Positions 1 to 9,450 are shown, counted from the first letter of the stretch. The stretch is 64,000 nt of DNA from Leptolyngbya sp. Cla-17 (GCF_016807185.1 NZ_JAEVYN010000001.1:930001-994000); one strand, 5' to 3'. Translations and numbers: made by a program. The notes: generated by a model from the letters alone, not told the origin.

Positions 1-568
1 CAAACCACGTGATCTGGACACCGCACTTTGCAAAGAGGCTTTCGTCAGTATAATTTTTGGCGGTGGGACCAGAAATGTATTCGGTACTGTTGGTCTGTAT
101 GCAAAGATCGACCAAACGCTCAGTCTTTCCCTCAACCAGAGTATAGTCCCAAGAATTGCTAATTTTAGTAGTGACGCCAAGATAATCGCATACGGTTTCA
201 ATAAACTTGCGATTGAGTACTGATAAGTGTGTGTGCTGGTGTTGGTAGAGCGGCTCAAATAAAGCTGCGACTTCTTCAAAATACGGTGTACGACAGTAAT
301 TTTGGGCGATCGCCCTCCAGTGATTTTCTGTCCAGTTGGTATCGTTTATTTCTGTCTCCTGAATAGTTTGATAGTATTTTCCTTTCACTTTGACAGGGAC
401 CGTGAGCCATTGTATACCGTGTGGTGTTTTGATTTGGTTCCGGTTACGCCAATCGCGCCGGGTATATTGCACATCGTCAAAGAGGATGAACTCATCTACA
501 GCAGCAATTAGATCGAAATAACCCTTCCACGGAATATAGTTGGATTGAACAACGGCAAGTTTCTTCAT
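1..568 (-). CDS. WbqC-like family protein, 3' end outside the window
   Basis: The reverse strand is open from an ATG at 566-568 to the left edge of the window, about 189 codons. The protein starts MKKLAVVQSNYIPWKGYFDL and continues with an FDDVQYTRRDWRNRN stretch and a conserved SGPTAKNY segment, which I recognise as the WbqC-like family. WbqC proteins are common in O-antigen and exopolysaccharide clusters; their biochemical role is poorly defined, and some have been linked to transfer of small acyl or amino acid groups to amino sugars. The C-terminus is missing because the window ends. It is divergent from the polysaccharide genes that start at 1027 and probably belongs to the same locus. 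Confidence 0.8.
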   Translation of the reverse strand, partial: MKKLAVVQSNYIPWKGYFDLIAAVDEFILFDDVQYTRRDWRNRNQIKTPHGIQWLTVPVKVKGKYYQTIQETEINDTNWTENHWRAIAQNYCRTPYFEEVAALFEPLYQHQHTHLSVLNRKFIETVCDYLGVTTKISNSWDYTLVEGKTERLVDLCIQTNSTEYISGPTAKNYTDESLFAKCGVQITWF

Positions 569-1026
569 TAGACGATTTGATCTAATTGTGTGTACGTCTG
601 ATATGCAGATTTTTTTAGGAACTTAGGGAGTTGAAGTAATCGCAAGATTGTAGGGGAATAAATTGATCAAGAAAGTATGTTAACCATGTTGTCGATCAAG
701 AGAAACGCAAAGGATTATAACAAAACCTGGGTTAGCCGCTATAACCATAAAAGAATTACAGCATTTCCAAACTCAAGAATTAGGAAAAGTTGAGTGTTGA
801 CTATCACTCTGGCTATGTAAAGTCAGACGACGGAATTTCCTAGGTTGGAATAAATAGATTTGTTAGGATTGGCATTTCTAAAGGCGGCTAAAATTTTGCC
901 AGTACTCATACGCTCATAGGTTTGAATCTGCTCAGTAAGCGTTTATGCTATGTGGAGATAACGGCCGTGGAAAAGTGGAGTTTAGCTTAGCGATTATGTC
1001 GCTTAATGGGCAGAAAAAGGAGCACA
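569..1026. other. Intergenic region between divergent polysaccharide genes
   Basis: This 458-base stretch is AT-rich and has no convincing ORF on either strand. It must carry the promoters of both the WbqC-like gene and the rightward polysaccharide operon, but I cannot point to a clear -35/-10 pair. An AAGGAG ribosome binding site lies at its right end, directly upstream of the ATG at 1027. Confidence 0.5.
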
Positions 1027-1851
1027 ATGCCGCGAGTGAGTATAAATAGCAATAAGCACTGGTTGAAACAAACGTTAGAAGCGCTGAAATGTGTAGGGTA
1101 TGCAATTGTTGAAGACGTTTTGGATGATTACTTTTTAGAAGCAACTCGAACCGCTCTGTATAAAGTGCAAGAGCAGATTGTTTCTGGAATTGGGGCAGAA
1201 TGCCTGAATCAGGCAGGAGAATTGGGCGTTTTACGCTTCATGACGAGGTATGATTCTTACTTCTTCAGGTTTTTAGAGGTTCCAGCAGTTCTCCAGATTA
1301 TTGATCAAACTGTTTCTAATACGGCTATTCTTCACTTGCAAAATGGGTTTATCTTGCCTTCTTTTCCTGGCGACCGCTCACCCAAAGTATTCCAAAATCA
1401 ATTTCATCAAGATTTTCGCAGAGTGCTAAATGGGTATGTTGCATCCATCAATATTTTCTTTGCCATTGATGAGTTTACCGACAATAATGGCGCAACGCTG
1501 GTTGTTCCAGGCAGCCATCAAAAGCTGGAATCACTCGACCCAGAGTATATGCAGGAAAATGCGATCGCCGCTGTTTGCCCCGCCGGTTCGATGTTAGTGT
1601 TTGATTCAACCCTGTGGCATGCTGCTGGTGTCAATACTTCTGGGCAAGATCGTTTAGCAATCAACCATCAGTTTACCCGATCCTATTTTAAGCAGCAGGT
1701 AGACTATGTGCGATCGCTCAGCAGCGAGGTGATAATGGCGCAAGCACCTAGAACTCAACAATTGCTCGGATACTATACCCGTTTGCCCTGTAATCCTGAT
1801 GAATACTACCGTCCAGAATCAGAGCGACTATACCGAAGTGGTCAGGGATAG
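1027..1851 (+). CDS. Phytanoyl-CoA dioxygenase (PhyH) family Fe(II)/2-oxoglutarate oxygenase
   Basis: The protein has the facial triad of Fe(II)/2OG oxygenases: the HxD of FHQDF (H127, D129) and a distal histidine in LWHAAG (H198), followed by an arginine suited to bind 2-oxoglutarate. The VVPGSH segment between them is typical of the PhyH family. Such enzymes hydroxylate or otherwise oxidise lipids, sugars or small metabolites; the substrate here cannot be read from sequence, but the setting suggests a glycan or lipid-carrier modification. I start at the ATG at 1027 because AAGGAG precedes it at ideal spacing; an in-frame ATG at 1006 lacks such a site. A family-2 glycosyltransferase follows after 19 bases, so it is probably the first gene of the operon. 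Confidence 0.85.
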   Translation: MPRVSINSNKHWLKQTLEALKCVGYAIVEDVLDDYFLEATRTALYKVQEQIVSGIGAECLNQAGELGVLRFMTRYDSYFFRFLEVPAVLQIIDQTVSNTAILHLQNGFILPSFPGDRSPKVFQNQFHQDFRRVLNGYVASINIFFAIDEFTDNNGATLVVPGSHQKLESLDPEYMQENAIAAVCPAGSMLVFDSTLWHAAGVNTSGQDRLAINHQFTRSYFKQQVDYVRSLSSEVIMAQAPRTQQLLGYYTRLPCNPDEYYRPESERLYRSGQG

Positions 1852-1870
1852 GTGAACAGAGGCAATTAGC

Positions 1871-2803
1871 ATGATTGAAATTAGTGTTGTTGTTCCGGTT
1901 TACTGCTGTGCCGACTGTTTGAATGCACTGTATAAACGGCTTAAAACAGTTTTAAAGTCTTTAGTACCAAGCTTCGAGATGATTTTTGTTGAAGACTGCG
2001 GTAGAGATAACTCCTGGGACGTATTAACCGAAATTGCTAGACAAGATAAAACAGTAAAAGTCTACCGCCTGAGCCGTAATTTTGGTCAACATGCTGCCAT
2101 TACAGCGGGGCTAGCTCAAAGCTCTGGCAACTGGGTGATTGTCATGGATTGCGACTTGCAAGATCCTCCTGAAGAGATTCCTTTTCTCTATGAGCAAGCA
2201 ATCTCTGGCTGCGACATTGTGTTGGCAAAACGAATTCAACGGCAACATTCTCTGTTTAAGAAAATTACCGCACAACTCTATTTCCGAGTGCTGAATCTGC
2301 TCTCTCAAAATAAGCTGGAGGGGAATTACGGCACATTCAGCATTATTTCAAAAAAGGTGGTAAACGCCTACCTCACGATGAACGACGTAAACCGCCACTA
2401 TTTATTTATTCTGCAATGGCTTGGGTTTAGAACCACCGCCATTGAATATAATCACACTCAACGATACAGCGGGAAAAGTTCCTATAGCCTCAGCAAACTT
2501 TTCAAACACGCTTTTGATGGAATATTCTTTCAAACAACAGCCCTGCTTAAGTCTATTGTTTACTTAGGCTTTATTGTGGCTTTTTTAGGAATTTTGCTAG
2601 CAATTTATTATGTTTATCAATATCTAATACACGGTTCTCTGCCTGGTTGGACAAGTCTGTCAGTGTTGATTCTGCTTATTGGTGGTTTTACCATCATTAG
2701 CACTGGCATCACTGGGCTTTATATTGGCAAGGTTTTTGAGCAAGTGAAAAACCGCCCTCAGTATGTTATCGATAAGCAGATTGTAGATGGGATCGAAGCA
2801 TGA
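1871..2803 (+). CDS. Polyprenyl-phosphate glycosyltransferase, GT2 (DPM1/GtrB/ArnC-like)
   Basis: The N-terminal ~215 residues are a GT-A fold: VVPVYCC start, DCDLQDPPEE donor- and metal-binding motif, and KIT...YGTFSIIS acceptor region. Two hydrophobic helices follow (about residues 228-252 and 262-287), the layout of GtrB, ArnC and dolichol-phosphate mannose synthase. Enzymes of this type move a sugar from a nucleotide donor onto undecaprenyl phosphate at the inner face of the cytoplasmic membrane. The stop codon overlaps the next gene's start (ATGA). The lipid-linked sugar could feed the GT39-like transferase at 9568 in the same cluster, which is inference. Donor specificity is not readable. 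Confidence 0.88.
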   Translation: MIEISVVVPVYCCADCLNALYKRLKTVLKSLVPSFEMIFVEDCGRDNSWDVLTEIARQDKTVKVYRLSRNFGQHAAITAGLAQSSGNWVIVMDCDLQDPPEEIPFLYEQAISGCDIVLAKRIQRQHSLFKKITAQLYFRVLNLLSQNKLEGNYGTFSIISKKVVNAYLTMNDVNRHYLFILQWLGFRTTAIEYNHTQRYSGKSSYSLSKLFKHAFDGIFFQTTALLKSIVYLGFIVAFLGILLAIYYVYQYLIHGSLPGWTSLSVLILLIGGFTIISTGITGLYIGKVFEQVKNRPQYVIDKQIVDGIEA

Positions 2804-3567
2804 ACATACCGCTACCACCCGGTAATATTTTGCAGCAGATGTATCTCAAAGAACGGTTGCGATCGCTTAAATGCGGAGAGTTTATTGAAGTGGGTTGTGG
2901 ACAGGGGTATATCTCAAAACTTTTGCTCGATTTGGGCTGGCGGGGGACGGGTTATGACTTGAACCCCAGCGTAGTTAAAAAAGCAACCCATCTAAATCAA
3001 GCAGCAATTGACCAGTGTCAATACAATGTCAACAATGAGGACTGGTTTAGCGCAAATCAAGACTCCAAAGTTGATTTAGTTATCTCCTGCCTGGTTTTGG
3101 AGCATTTAGATGACTTCAAGGAGTCTTGTTACTTCAACAAATGTCGGCAAATGCTGAAGCCAGGAGGAAGAATGATTCTTTTTGTTCCTGGTTCTCCGAA
3201 GCATTGGGGTATCGAAGATGAAATTGCTGGGCATTACAGAAGATACACCTCTTCAGATATGCAGCAAAAATTAGAGCAGTTTAATTTCTCTCAAATTCAT
3301 CTGGCCGGGTTGACTTACCCTCTTTCAAACTGGCTGTTGCCTTTGTCTAATTTTTTAGTTGAAAAAGCAGAGCAAAAAAAGCTAAAAAGCACGATACAAC
3401 AGAGAACTCAAGCGTCAGGAGATCGCCGCGTTTTATTCAAAACCAGTTTTCCATTTCTGCTGAAATTAATTTTAAATGAAGCTGTAATGTATCCCTTTTA
3501 TCTGTTGCAAAAGTCGAACTTGAACCATCCTTACGCGCTAATTTTATATGCAGAAGCCAAACTATAG
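2800..3567 (+). CDS. Class I SAM-dependent methyltransferase
   Basis: The glycine-rich SAM-binding motif is FIEVGCGQGYISKLL (about residues 27-41), followed by an acidic TGYDLNP loop and an SCLVLEHLDD motif. A GHYRRY segment near residue 145 is shared with the methyltransferase at 8716, so the two belong to the same subfamily (Methyltransf_23-like). It overlaps the upstream glycosyltransferase by four bases, which implies translational coupling. A role in methylating a sugar or lipid intermediate of the surface glycan is inferred from context only. Confidence 0.85.
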   Translation: MNIPLPPGNILQQMYLKERLRSLKCGEFIEVGCGQGYISKLLLDLGWRGTGYDLNPSVVKKATHLNQAAIDQCQYNVNNEDWFSANQDSKVDLVISCLVLEHLDDFKESCYFNKCRQMLKPGGRMILFVPGSPKHWGIEDEIAGHYRRYTSSDMQQKLEQFNFSQIHLAGLTYPLSNWLLPLSNFLVEKAEQKKLKSTIQQRTQASGDRRVLFKTSFPFLLKLILNEAVMYPFYLLQKSNLNHPYALILYAEAKL

Positions 3568-3679
3568 GAATGCATGTTGAGCTGCCAACTATTCTTTATT
3601 GCTCGAATTAGTCACTATTGGCCTATCTTGAAAAATGCAGAATTGTAATCTTTGATGTCCAAAAGTAGGTTTTAATTCA

Positions 3680-4081
3680 GTGGATTTATTGAATATGATG
3701 TTGTCGGCTAAAGTTTCGAGCTATTTTTACGTATTTTTAACTGTTGTATTCACGGTATATGGTCAGATTATAAATAAATGGCAGGTTAACGCCGCAGGGG
3801 CATTTCCAACTAATACTGTTGATAAACTTTGGTTTATTTTTCGGTTACTGCTTAACCCGTGGGTGATAAGTTCATTTATAGGTGCTTTTTTTGCCAGTTT
3901 AGCTTGGATTGCAGCCATGGCTAAATTGCCCCTGAGCTACGCCTACCCAGTTTTCATCAGTTCTACCTTCGTGTTAGTTGTGCTGTTAAGCTCGATTTTC
4001 TTTAAAGAGTCACTCACGCTACCTAGGATTATTGGTATGGGACTAATTATGGCTGGAATTATCATTGGTAGTCAGACGTGA
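3680..4081 (+). CDS. Small four-helix EamA/SMR-like membrane protein
   Basis: This 133-residue protein is almost entirely hydrophobic, with about four predicted membrane helices, and ends in a short GSQT tail. The LPLSYAYPVFISSTFVLVVL segment resembles the proline-containing third helix of SMR and ArnE/ArnF-like half-size EamA permeases. Members in polysaccharide clusters are thought to help flip lipid-linked sugars. The start is a GTG at 3680; in-frame ATG codons at 3695 and 3698 are alternatives. It stands alone between two methyltransferase genes, in the same direction. Confidence 0.75.
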   Translation: MDLLNMMLSAKVSSYFYVFLTVVFTVYGQIINKWQVNAAGAFPTNTVDKLWFIFRLLLNPWVISSFIGAFFASLAWIAAMAKLPLSYAYPVFISSTFVLVVLLSSIFFKESLTLPRIIGMGLIMAGIIIGSQT

Positions 4082-4219
4082 CGGCTTGACCAACTTGCCA
4101 AAGTAACTGCTGCCCTAGGAAGAATTCTCGCGTTATGAGGGGCAGTGATTTAATTCAGCGATTTCCCCCTGGAGTTTCCTCACTCTTAATTTATTGCTAA
4201 AAAGTTGTAGACCATTGTA

Positions 4220-4840
4220 ATGCCTCAAGTTAACCAAGGAATCCGTTCGGTTTTGTCTATTCCCACTGCTTATCGCTTATTTGGGCAACTAATTGGTGGG
4301 GCATCTGGGCGCAAAAGATTTGTTAAAGATCACATTCGCCCTCGACAAGGCGATCGCATTTTGGATATTGGCTGTGGACCGGGCGTATTGGTGCCCTATT
4401 TGCCAGCAGTAGACTATGTCGGCTTTGATGCCAGCGAGGAATATATTCAAGCCGCTCAGGAGCAATACGGTGATCGCGCAACGTTCTATTGCAAGCAGGT
4501 TAGTACACAAGCCATAACCGAGCATTCCCAGTTTGACCTAGTTTTGGCAGTGGGTGTTTTGCATCACCTTGACGATATAGAAGCCTTACAGCTTTGTCGT
4601 TTAGCTCAAGCCGCATTGAAACCAGGTGGTCGGTTGATTACTTTTGATGGCTGCTACTTAACAGGACAATCCCCTATTGCTCACTACTTGCTAACCCGCG
4701 ATCGCGGGCAAAATGTTCGTGATCAAGATGGCTATACAAAAATTGTTTCCCAAGTATTCTCAAAAGATGTCGTCGTTAGTATCCGCCATGATTTACTACG
4801 GATTCCCTACACTCACATCATCTTAGAATGCACAAAGTAA
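4220..4840 (+). CDS. Class I SAM-dependent methyltransferase
   Basis: ILDIGCGPGVLVPYL is a clear motif I, VGFDASEEYI holds the ribose-binding acidic residue, and LAVGVLHHLDD plus ALKPGGRLI complete the Methyltransf_11/25 pattern. It is 206 residues long, a complete domain with no extra parts. Its last 13 bases overlap the start of wecE, so it is probably translated with it. The context suggests methylation of a sugar nucleotide or glycan, which is inference. Confidence 0.85.
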   Translation: MPQVNQGIRSVLSIPTAYRLFGQLIGGASGRKRFVKDHIRPRQGDRILDIGCGPGVLVPYLPAVDYVGFDASEEYIQAAQEQYGDRATFYCKQVSTQAITEHSQFDLVLAVGVLHHLDDIEALQLCRLAQAALKPGGRLITFDGCYLTGQSPIAHYLLTRDRGQNVRDQDGYTKIVSQVFSKDVVVSIRHDLLRIPYTHIILECTK

Positions 4841-5967
4841 TTCCATTTAATCGACCTGCGATTACTGGTAATGAAATCCTATTTATTCAGCAGGTGCTTG
4901 ACAGTGGGCAACTTTCTGGAAATGGGAGGTTTACCAAACATTGCCAATCCTGGTTAGAAAAGAACATCTATTGCAACAAGGCATTTTTAACAACTTCTTG
5001 CACAGCAGCGTTGGAGATGTCAGGAATTTTGATGGATTTGCAGCCGGGGGATGAAGTGATCATGCCCTCCTATACGTTTGTTTCCACAGCCAATGCATTT
5101 GTGCTGCGTGGAGCAATCCCAGTGTTTGTTGACATTCGCCCGGATACGCTGAATTTGGATGAATCTAAAATTGAGGCGGCGATCACTGCAAATACAAAGG
5201 CGATCGCCCCTGTTCATTATGCAGGCGTGGGCTGCGAGATGGATGCTATTTTGGAAATTGCTCAACAGCATCAACTTTGGGTGGTTGAAGATGCTGCCCA
5301 AGCAATTTCATCTACTTATAAAGGCAAGCCACTTGGCAGTTTTGGACAACTAGCAACCCTCAGCTTTCATGAGACAAAAAATCTCACATCGGGTGAAGGC
5401 GGCGCATTATTAGTGAATTATCCTGGGTGGGCAGAACGAGCAGAAATTTTGTGGGAAAAGGGAACAAATCGCAGCCAATTTATTCGAGGTCAGGTTGATA
5501 AATATACTTGGGTGGATGTGGGTTCTTCCTACTTGCTCAGCGATATCAACGCAGCGGTTTTGTGGGCGCAATTAGAAGTGTGCGATCGCATTACCCAACG
5601 CCGTCTAGAAATATGGCATCAATATCATCAAGCCTTTATTGATTTAGAGGCTCAAAACAAACTTCGCCGTCCGATTGTGCCCCAGCATTGCCAACATAAT
5701 GCTCACATGTATTATCTACTATTGCCTAGTTTGGCAACCCGAACTGCATTTATAGACGCACTGAAACAACAAGGAATTCAAACCGTATTTCATTACATCC
5801 CGTTGCACTCTTCTCCAGCAGGCAAAAAATATGGGCGATCAACTGCTGATTTAGTTCATACTGAAGCGCTCAGTGAACGTCTAGTTCGACTTCCCTTATG
5901 GTTTGGCATGACAGATAATGATGTGAACCAAGTTATTCAAGCAGCCATCAATTATTTGGCAGCTTAA
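4828..5967 (+). CDS. wecE: dTDP-4-amino-4,6-dideoxygalactose transaminase (WecE/RffA type)
   Basis: This PLP-dependent DegT/DnrJ/EryC1-family aminotransferase would convert dTDP-4-keto-6-deoxyglucose and glutamate into dTDP-4-amino-4,6-dideoxygalactose (dTDP-Fuc4N). Similarity to Escherichia coli WecE as I remember it is strong along the whole length: GDEVIMPSYTFVSTANAFVLRGA, VPVHYAG, SFHETKN with the PLP lysine at K184, and EKGTNRSQFFRGQVDKYTW-like residues around 217-235. Length (379) matches the family. The upstream rmlA/rmlB functions needed for its substrate are not in this window. It overlaps the preceding methyltransferase, so a methylated or acylated amino-deoxyhexose is a reasonable end product. 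Confidence 0.9.
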   Translation: MHKVIPFNRPAITGNEILFIQQVLDSGQLSGNGRFTKHCQSWLEKNIYCNKAFLTTSCTAALEMSGILMDLQPGDEVIMPSYTFVSTANAFVLRGAIPVFVDIRPDTLNLDESKIEAAITANTKAIAPVHYAGVGCEMDAILEIAQQHQLWVVEDAAQAISSTYKGKPLGSFGQLATLSFHETKNLTSGEGGALLVNYPGWAERAEILWEKGTNRSQFIRGQVDKYTWVDVGSSYLLSDINAAVLWAQLEVCDRITQRRLEIWHQYHQAFIDLEAQNKLRRPIVPQHCQHNAHMYYLLLPSLATRTAFIDALKQQGIQTVFHYIPLHSSPAGKKYGRSTADLVHTEALSERLVRLPLWFGMTDNDVNQVIQAAINYLAA

Positions 5968-6082
5968 ACATCGCTTGTTTGCGGCGTCCGATTTTGGCTT
6001 ATGATAATCCCTGCAAGAGTTACGATTTCATTCTGACTGGATCGCGTTCGATTTATTTCAGTGGGTTCTTAAAATAGAAAGT

Positions 6083-7330
6083 ATGACTAGCGCTCCTTAT
6101 CTATCCATTGTTGCAGCTGCTCGTAATGACAACCACGGTGGCAACATGCTGCGCCGAATGCAGATATTTATTAATGGAGTGATCACTCAGGCACGCCGCT
6201 ATCAAGTACCAATTGAACTAATCATTGTGGAGTGGAATCCACCCACAGATAATTTAAGGCTTTCAGAAGCGTTGAGTTGGGAGATAGGTGATAGTCCCTG
6301 CGTTGTGCGCGTCATTGAAGTGCCCAATGAGCTTCATCATCAGCTACGGCACTCTGCGTCTTTGCCGCTGTTTCAAATGATTGCAAAAAACGTTGGCATT
6401 CGTCGTGCAACAGGAGAGTTTGTTTTAGCAACTAATATCGATTTGCTGTTTTCTGATGCTTTATTTGAGTTTCTAGCCTCGCGTCAGTTGCAGCCAGGAA
6501 AATCTTACCGAGTTGATCGCTATGATGTCGCTTCAGAAGTCCCCTTGGAAAGCTCAATCGAGGAACAGTTTGTTTACTGCGATCGCTCAATCATTCGGAT
6601 CAACCACAAAGATGGCATTGAAGAGAAATTAGTTGAAATACCTGAAATCGAGCAAGTTCCACAGGATGCTATCTCTGTACCTCTAAACCAAAAGTGGTAC
6701 GAAAAGATGCCTGAGTCAACTACGTTAAAGCTTGCCAAGGTTAGGCAAATCTATAAACAGCTATTGCCAACATCGGTTAGAGACACCATTCTGAATTTTC
6801 TACCTAAAGACTTTCAACTTTGGTTAGTCGAACGGGAGTTATTAACGGCTCAACCCCTTCCCATTCCACCTGAACCAGCAGCAGATATCATTACCTTGCC
6901 GCCTACACAACCTTTGCCTTACGCCAAGCTGCACACAAACACCAGCGGTGATTTTACTCTCTTATCCAAAGCCGATTGGTTTGCGATTCGAGGTTATGCA
7001 GAGTGGGAAATGTATTCGTTTCATTTAGATTCTATTCTTCTTTATACGGCTCACTATGCCGGAATTGAAGAAGAAATTTTGAATAATGACATGCGGGCTT
7101 ACCATATTGAGCATTCCTCAGGCTGGACACCTGAAGCTGAGCGATCGCAAGTTCTCGACAATCGACTATCATCCTTAGGAATTCCTAAGCTCACCATGGA
7201 GCAACTAGATGCGATCGCCCGGCTCATGGAACAGCTTGGCAAGCCTATCCTGTTCAACGATGAAAATTGGGGGCTAAACCAACACACACTCTCAGAAACC
7301 GTCATTGCTCCAACTATGGTGCAACATTAA
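6083..7330 (+). CDS. GT-A-like glycosyltransferase-related protein of unknown specificity
   Basis: The N-terminus (SIVAAARNDNHGGNMLRRMQ) and the IIVEWNPP strand, followed by GEFVLATNIDLLFSD near residue 120, look like a divergent family-2 GT-A domain with an NID motif where DxD is usual. A middle segment (about 190-280) is variable and proline-rich, and the C-terminal part (SKADWFAIRGYAEWEMYSFHLDS) resembles the acceptor end of these domains. I recognise the overall type from polysaccharide clusters but not a characterised member. It is single, 115 bases after wecE. Confidence 0.6.
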   Translation: MTSAPYLSIVAAARNDNHGGNMLRRMQIFINGVITQARRYQVPIELIIVEWNPPTDNLRLSEALSWEIGDSPCVVRVIEVPNELHHQLRHSASLPLFQMIAKNVGIRRATGEFVLATNIDLLFSDALFEFLASRQLQPGKSYRVDRYDVASEVPLESSIEEQFVYCDRSIIRINHKDGIEEKLVEIPEIEQVPQDAISVPLNQKWYEKMPESTTLKLAKVRQIYKQLLPTSVRDTILNFLPKDFQLWLVERELLTAQPLPIPPEPAADIITLPPTQPLPYAKLHTNTSGDFTLLSKADWFAIRGYAEWEMYSFHLDSILLYTAHYAGIEEEILNNDMRAYHIEHSSGWTPEAERSQVLDNRLSSLGIPKLTMEQLDAIARLMEQLGKPILFNDENWGLNQHTLSETVIAPTMVQH

Positions 7331-7512
7331 GTTTTTAAGTGCCTTAAGTTTTGATGAGGCTAGGATAATCGTGACTAGATAGTTTTTATTCACTCAAAAG
7401 CACAGGCGATCTACACAAGTAAGGCATAGACTCTAGCTGTTTGCTAAACTCTAGAATGCTGGTTAATCCATCACACCAAGAATGGAAAAATTAATTCACT
7501 TAGCTCAAAGAT

Positions 7513-8316
7513 CTACTTTGTTGCTACTACTGCCAAATTCCACGCCATACGTTTCATCCCTGGAATTTTCTTAAGCATCACATCTAAGTTTTCTAAGCGC
7601 TGATAAGTGGGTGCAAGACGTTTTTGCTCCGTGATAATTTTTTTCCAGTAACGCTCGTCGTTAGGATTTACTTTCTCAATTAAATAAAAACTAAGAAAAA
7701 TCCACAGAGTTGCAATCCAAAAAGTGTCGTAATCTATGTGTGAAAATTGAGATTTCACAAAATTAACAATTTCAAAATCTAAAGGTGTCTCATCTTCTGT
7801 TCGGACATCAGTTGCCATTCGGCGATAGATGTTAATCACCGGGTTATGTTTCATTGGATCCCAAAAACATGCTTTTCCTCCTGGTTTCAGCACCCGGTGC
7901 ATTTCCTGAATGGTGAGTTTTGGATTAGGAATATGATGCAACAGGTTGGATGCATAAACAATATCAAAAGTATTGTCGGGAAAATCAATATCCATTGCAT
8001 TGATTACTTTTCCCCTTACTTGAACACTATTTTTTTCTGCCAGTTTCAGCGCTACTTCCACCATGCCAGGGGAATAGTCCGAGGCCACGCATTCTGCCCC
8101 AAGTTTAGAAAAATAAACACTATTTTCACCTGCTCCACAGCCCAGATCTAACAGATATTTTCCATTCATATTGCCTAATTGCTGCAAAATAAAGCGATTT
8201 TCAGGTGCAGTGCAGGCTTCAAAATAATCTGCTACACGGATGCCGTCCACGTCAATAATGGATGCCCACTGATCGTGAAATTCTTGTTCTTTCCGTAAAA
8301 TTTCATTTTGGCTCAT
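7513..8316 (-). CDS. Class I SAM-dependent methyltransferase (opposite strand)
   Basis: LLDLGCGAGENSVYFSKLG is motif I, CVASDYSPGMVEVA the acidic loop, and YASNLLHHIPNP with RVLKPGGKACFWDP completes a Methyltransf_11-type domain. The C-terminal ~100 residues contain a hydrophobic ATLWIFLSFYLIEK helix that may seat the enzyme at the membrane or bind a lipid substrate. It points against all its neighbours, so it has its own promoter in the region to its right. I use the ATG at 8316; the reading frame extends three codons further to a TTG. The substrate is unknown. Confidence 0.82.
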   Translation of the reverse strand: MSQNEILRKEQEFHDQWASIIDVDGIRVADYFEACTAPENRFILQQLGNMNGKYLLDLGCGAGENSVYFSKLGAECVASDYSPGMVEVALKLAEKNSVQVRGKVINAMDIDFPDNTFDIVYASNLLHHIPNPKLTIQEMHRVLKPGGKACFWDPMKHNPVINIYRRMATDVRTEDETPLDFEIVNFVKSQFSHIDYDTFWIATLWIFLSFYLIEKVNPNDERYWKKIITEQKRLAPTYQRLENLDVMLKKIPGMKRMAWNLAVVATK

Positions 8317-8715
8317 AACAGTCAATAATTCATCAATGATTAGTTACCCAGAAGTCAAATAAAGTATCAGGTTATCATTTTCCGTCTTATGCTGAAAATC
8401 GTTTTTCACTTGCGTGCATTGCGACAAGGAATGCTTTTAAGCCTTCTGAAACCTACTGGATAAAGCATTGGTGCTGATTAGTACTTGCTACGCAAGGCAC
8501 AGACGCCTGTAACCACCTGTAGACGTTTAAAGTAGAGCTGTGCCTCGCGTAAGGCATAGGTTCCTAAAACTGCCTACTTGAGACTGGGACTGTACCTCCG
8601 CTTTCAGGTTTTTGCCTTTTTCGCAATCTCTTATTGAGATTGATGCAGGATCTCAGTTAATCTATGGAAATCCTGCCATCCTCAGTTAAAGCGATCGCTG
8701 TATTAAGAAAGCTCT
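8317..8715. other. Intergenic region with an imperfect inverted repeat
   Basis: This 399-base stretch separates two divergent methyltransferase genes and must hold both promoters. Its most visible structure is an inverted repeat, TACGCAAGGCACAG at 8489-8502 against CTGTGCCTCGCGTA at 8538-8551, 13 of 14 bases matching, with a 35-base spacer. I see no credible ORF in it. Confidence 0.5.
8489..8551. repeat. Imperfect 14-bp inverted repeat, probable dispersed cyanobacterial repeat
   Basis: The arms lie at 8489-8502 and 8538-8551. Words such as GCTACGCAAGGC and CTCGCGTAAGGC resemble short interspersed palindromes found in many copies in filamentous cyanobacteria; that these belong to such a family is inference and would need a genome-wide count. 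Confidence 0.5.
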
Positions 8716-9450
8716 ATGAAAACAGAATTTCGAGACGATCAATATCAGCTTTGTTATCCAGAAGGAGTAGAAAATCACTGGTGGCATTTAGCAAGAAACA
8801 GATTACTCGAACAACACCTCCGAAAGCTATCAAAGCAAAATGCGGCTATTTTGGACGTGGGATGTGGGTGTGGCATCACTGTGAAGTATTTAAGAAGCAA
8901 AGCAATTAATTGCTTTGGAGTTGAGCCTGCTGAAGCTCGACCTCTTAAAAATATGGATCAATATATTTATGTTGGGAAGAAAGCAGAAGATTTACCTGAA
9001 ATAGAACGCAATCGGTATAGCCTTCTTCTCCTGCTAGATGTAGTTGAGCATATTGCCGATCCGGGCATTTTCTTAAAAGATTTAGTTGCACTTTTCCCTA
9101 ATTTGACTCACGTAATTATTACGGTTCCAGCTTGCCCTGAGTTATGGTCTAACTACGATGAGTTTTATGGGCATTATCGGCGGTATAGCATCAGCATGAT
9201 TGAGAGATTATCTCAACAACTTAATTGGCAACTTGTCTGGAACTTTTACTTTTTTCAATTGCTTTACTTACCCGCAAGACTCATCACAAAGACAGGTCAA
9301 AAAAGAGCCATTGAGATGAAAGCTCCTGAAGGAGTAAGCAAACGGATTCATTCATTAATCTCCTATATTTTAACAGTTACCAATTACACTCATTTTCTAG
9401 GTTTGCCAGGCACATCAATCACTGCTTGCTTTTCTTTATCTAAGCATTAA
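8716..9450 (+). CDS. Class I SAM-dependent methyltransferase (Methyltransf_23-like)
   Basis: Motif I is ILDVGCGCGITVKYL (about residues 50-64), followed by FGVEPAEA and LLLLDVVEHIADP. It carries the GHYRRYS signature also found in the methyltransferase at 2800, and the two are about the same length, so they look like paralogues within one locus. The C-terminus is hydrophobic, with a possible membrane-associated helix near residues 175-190. It lies upstream of a GT39-like membrane transferase. A role in glycan or polyprenyl-sugar methylation is inference. Confidence 0.83.
   Translation: MKTEFRDDQYQLCYPEGVENHWWHLARNRLLEQHLRKLSKQNAAILDVGCGCGITVKYLRSKAINCFGVEPAEARPLKNMDQYIYVGKKAEDLPEIERNRYSLLLLLDVVEHIADPGIFLKDLVALFPNLTHVIITVPACPELWSNYDEFYGHYRRYSISMIERLSQQLNWQLVWNFYFFQLLYLPARLITKTGQKRAIEMKAPEGVSKRIHSLISYILTVTNYTHFLGLPGTSITACFSLSKH

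Noticed and set aside
5020..5353. ORFs of 60-95 codons on either strand inside wecE
   Set aside because: They are out-of-frame shadows of a strongly recognised gene; the same applies to the many small frames inside xdhAB, aspS, the kinases and the CHAT genes.
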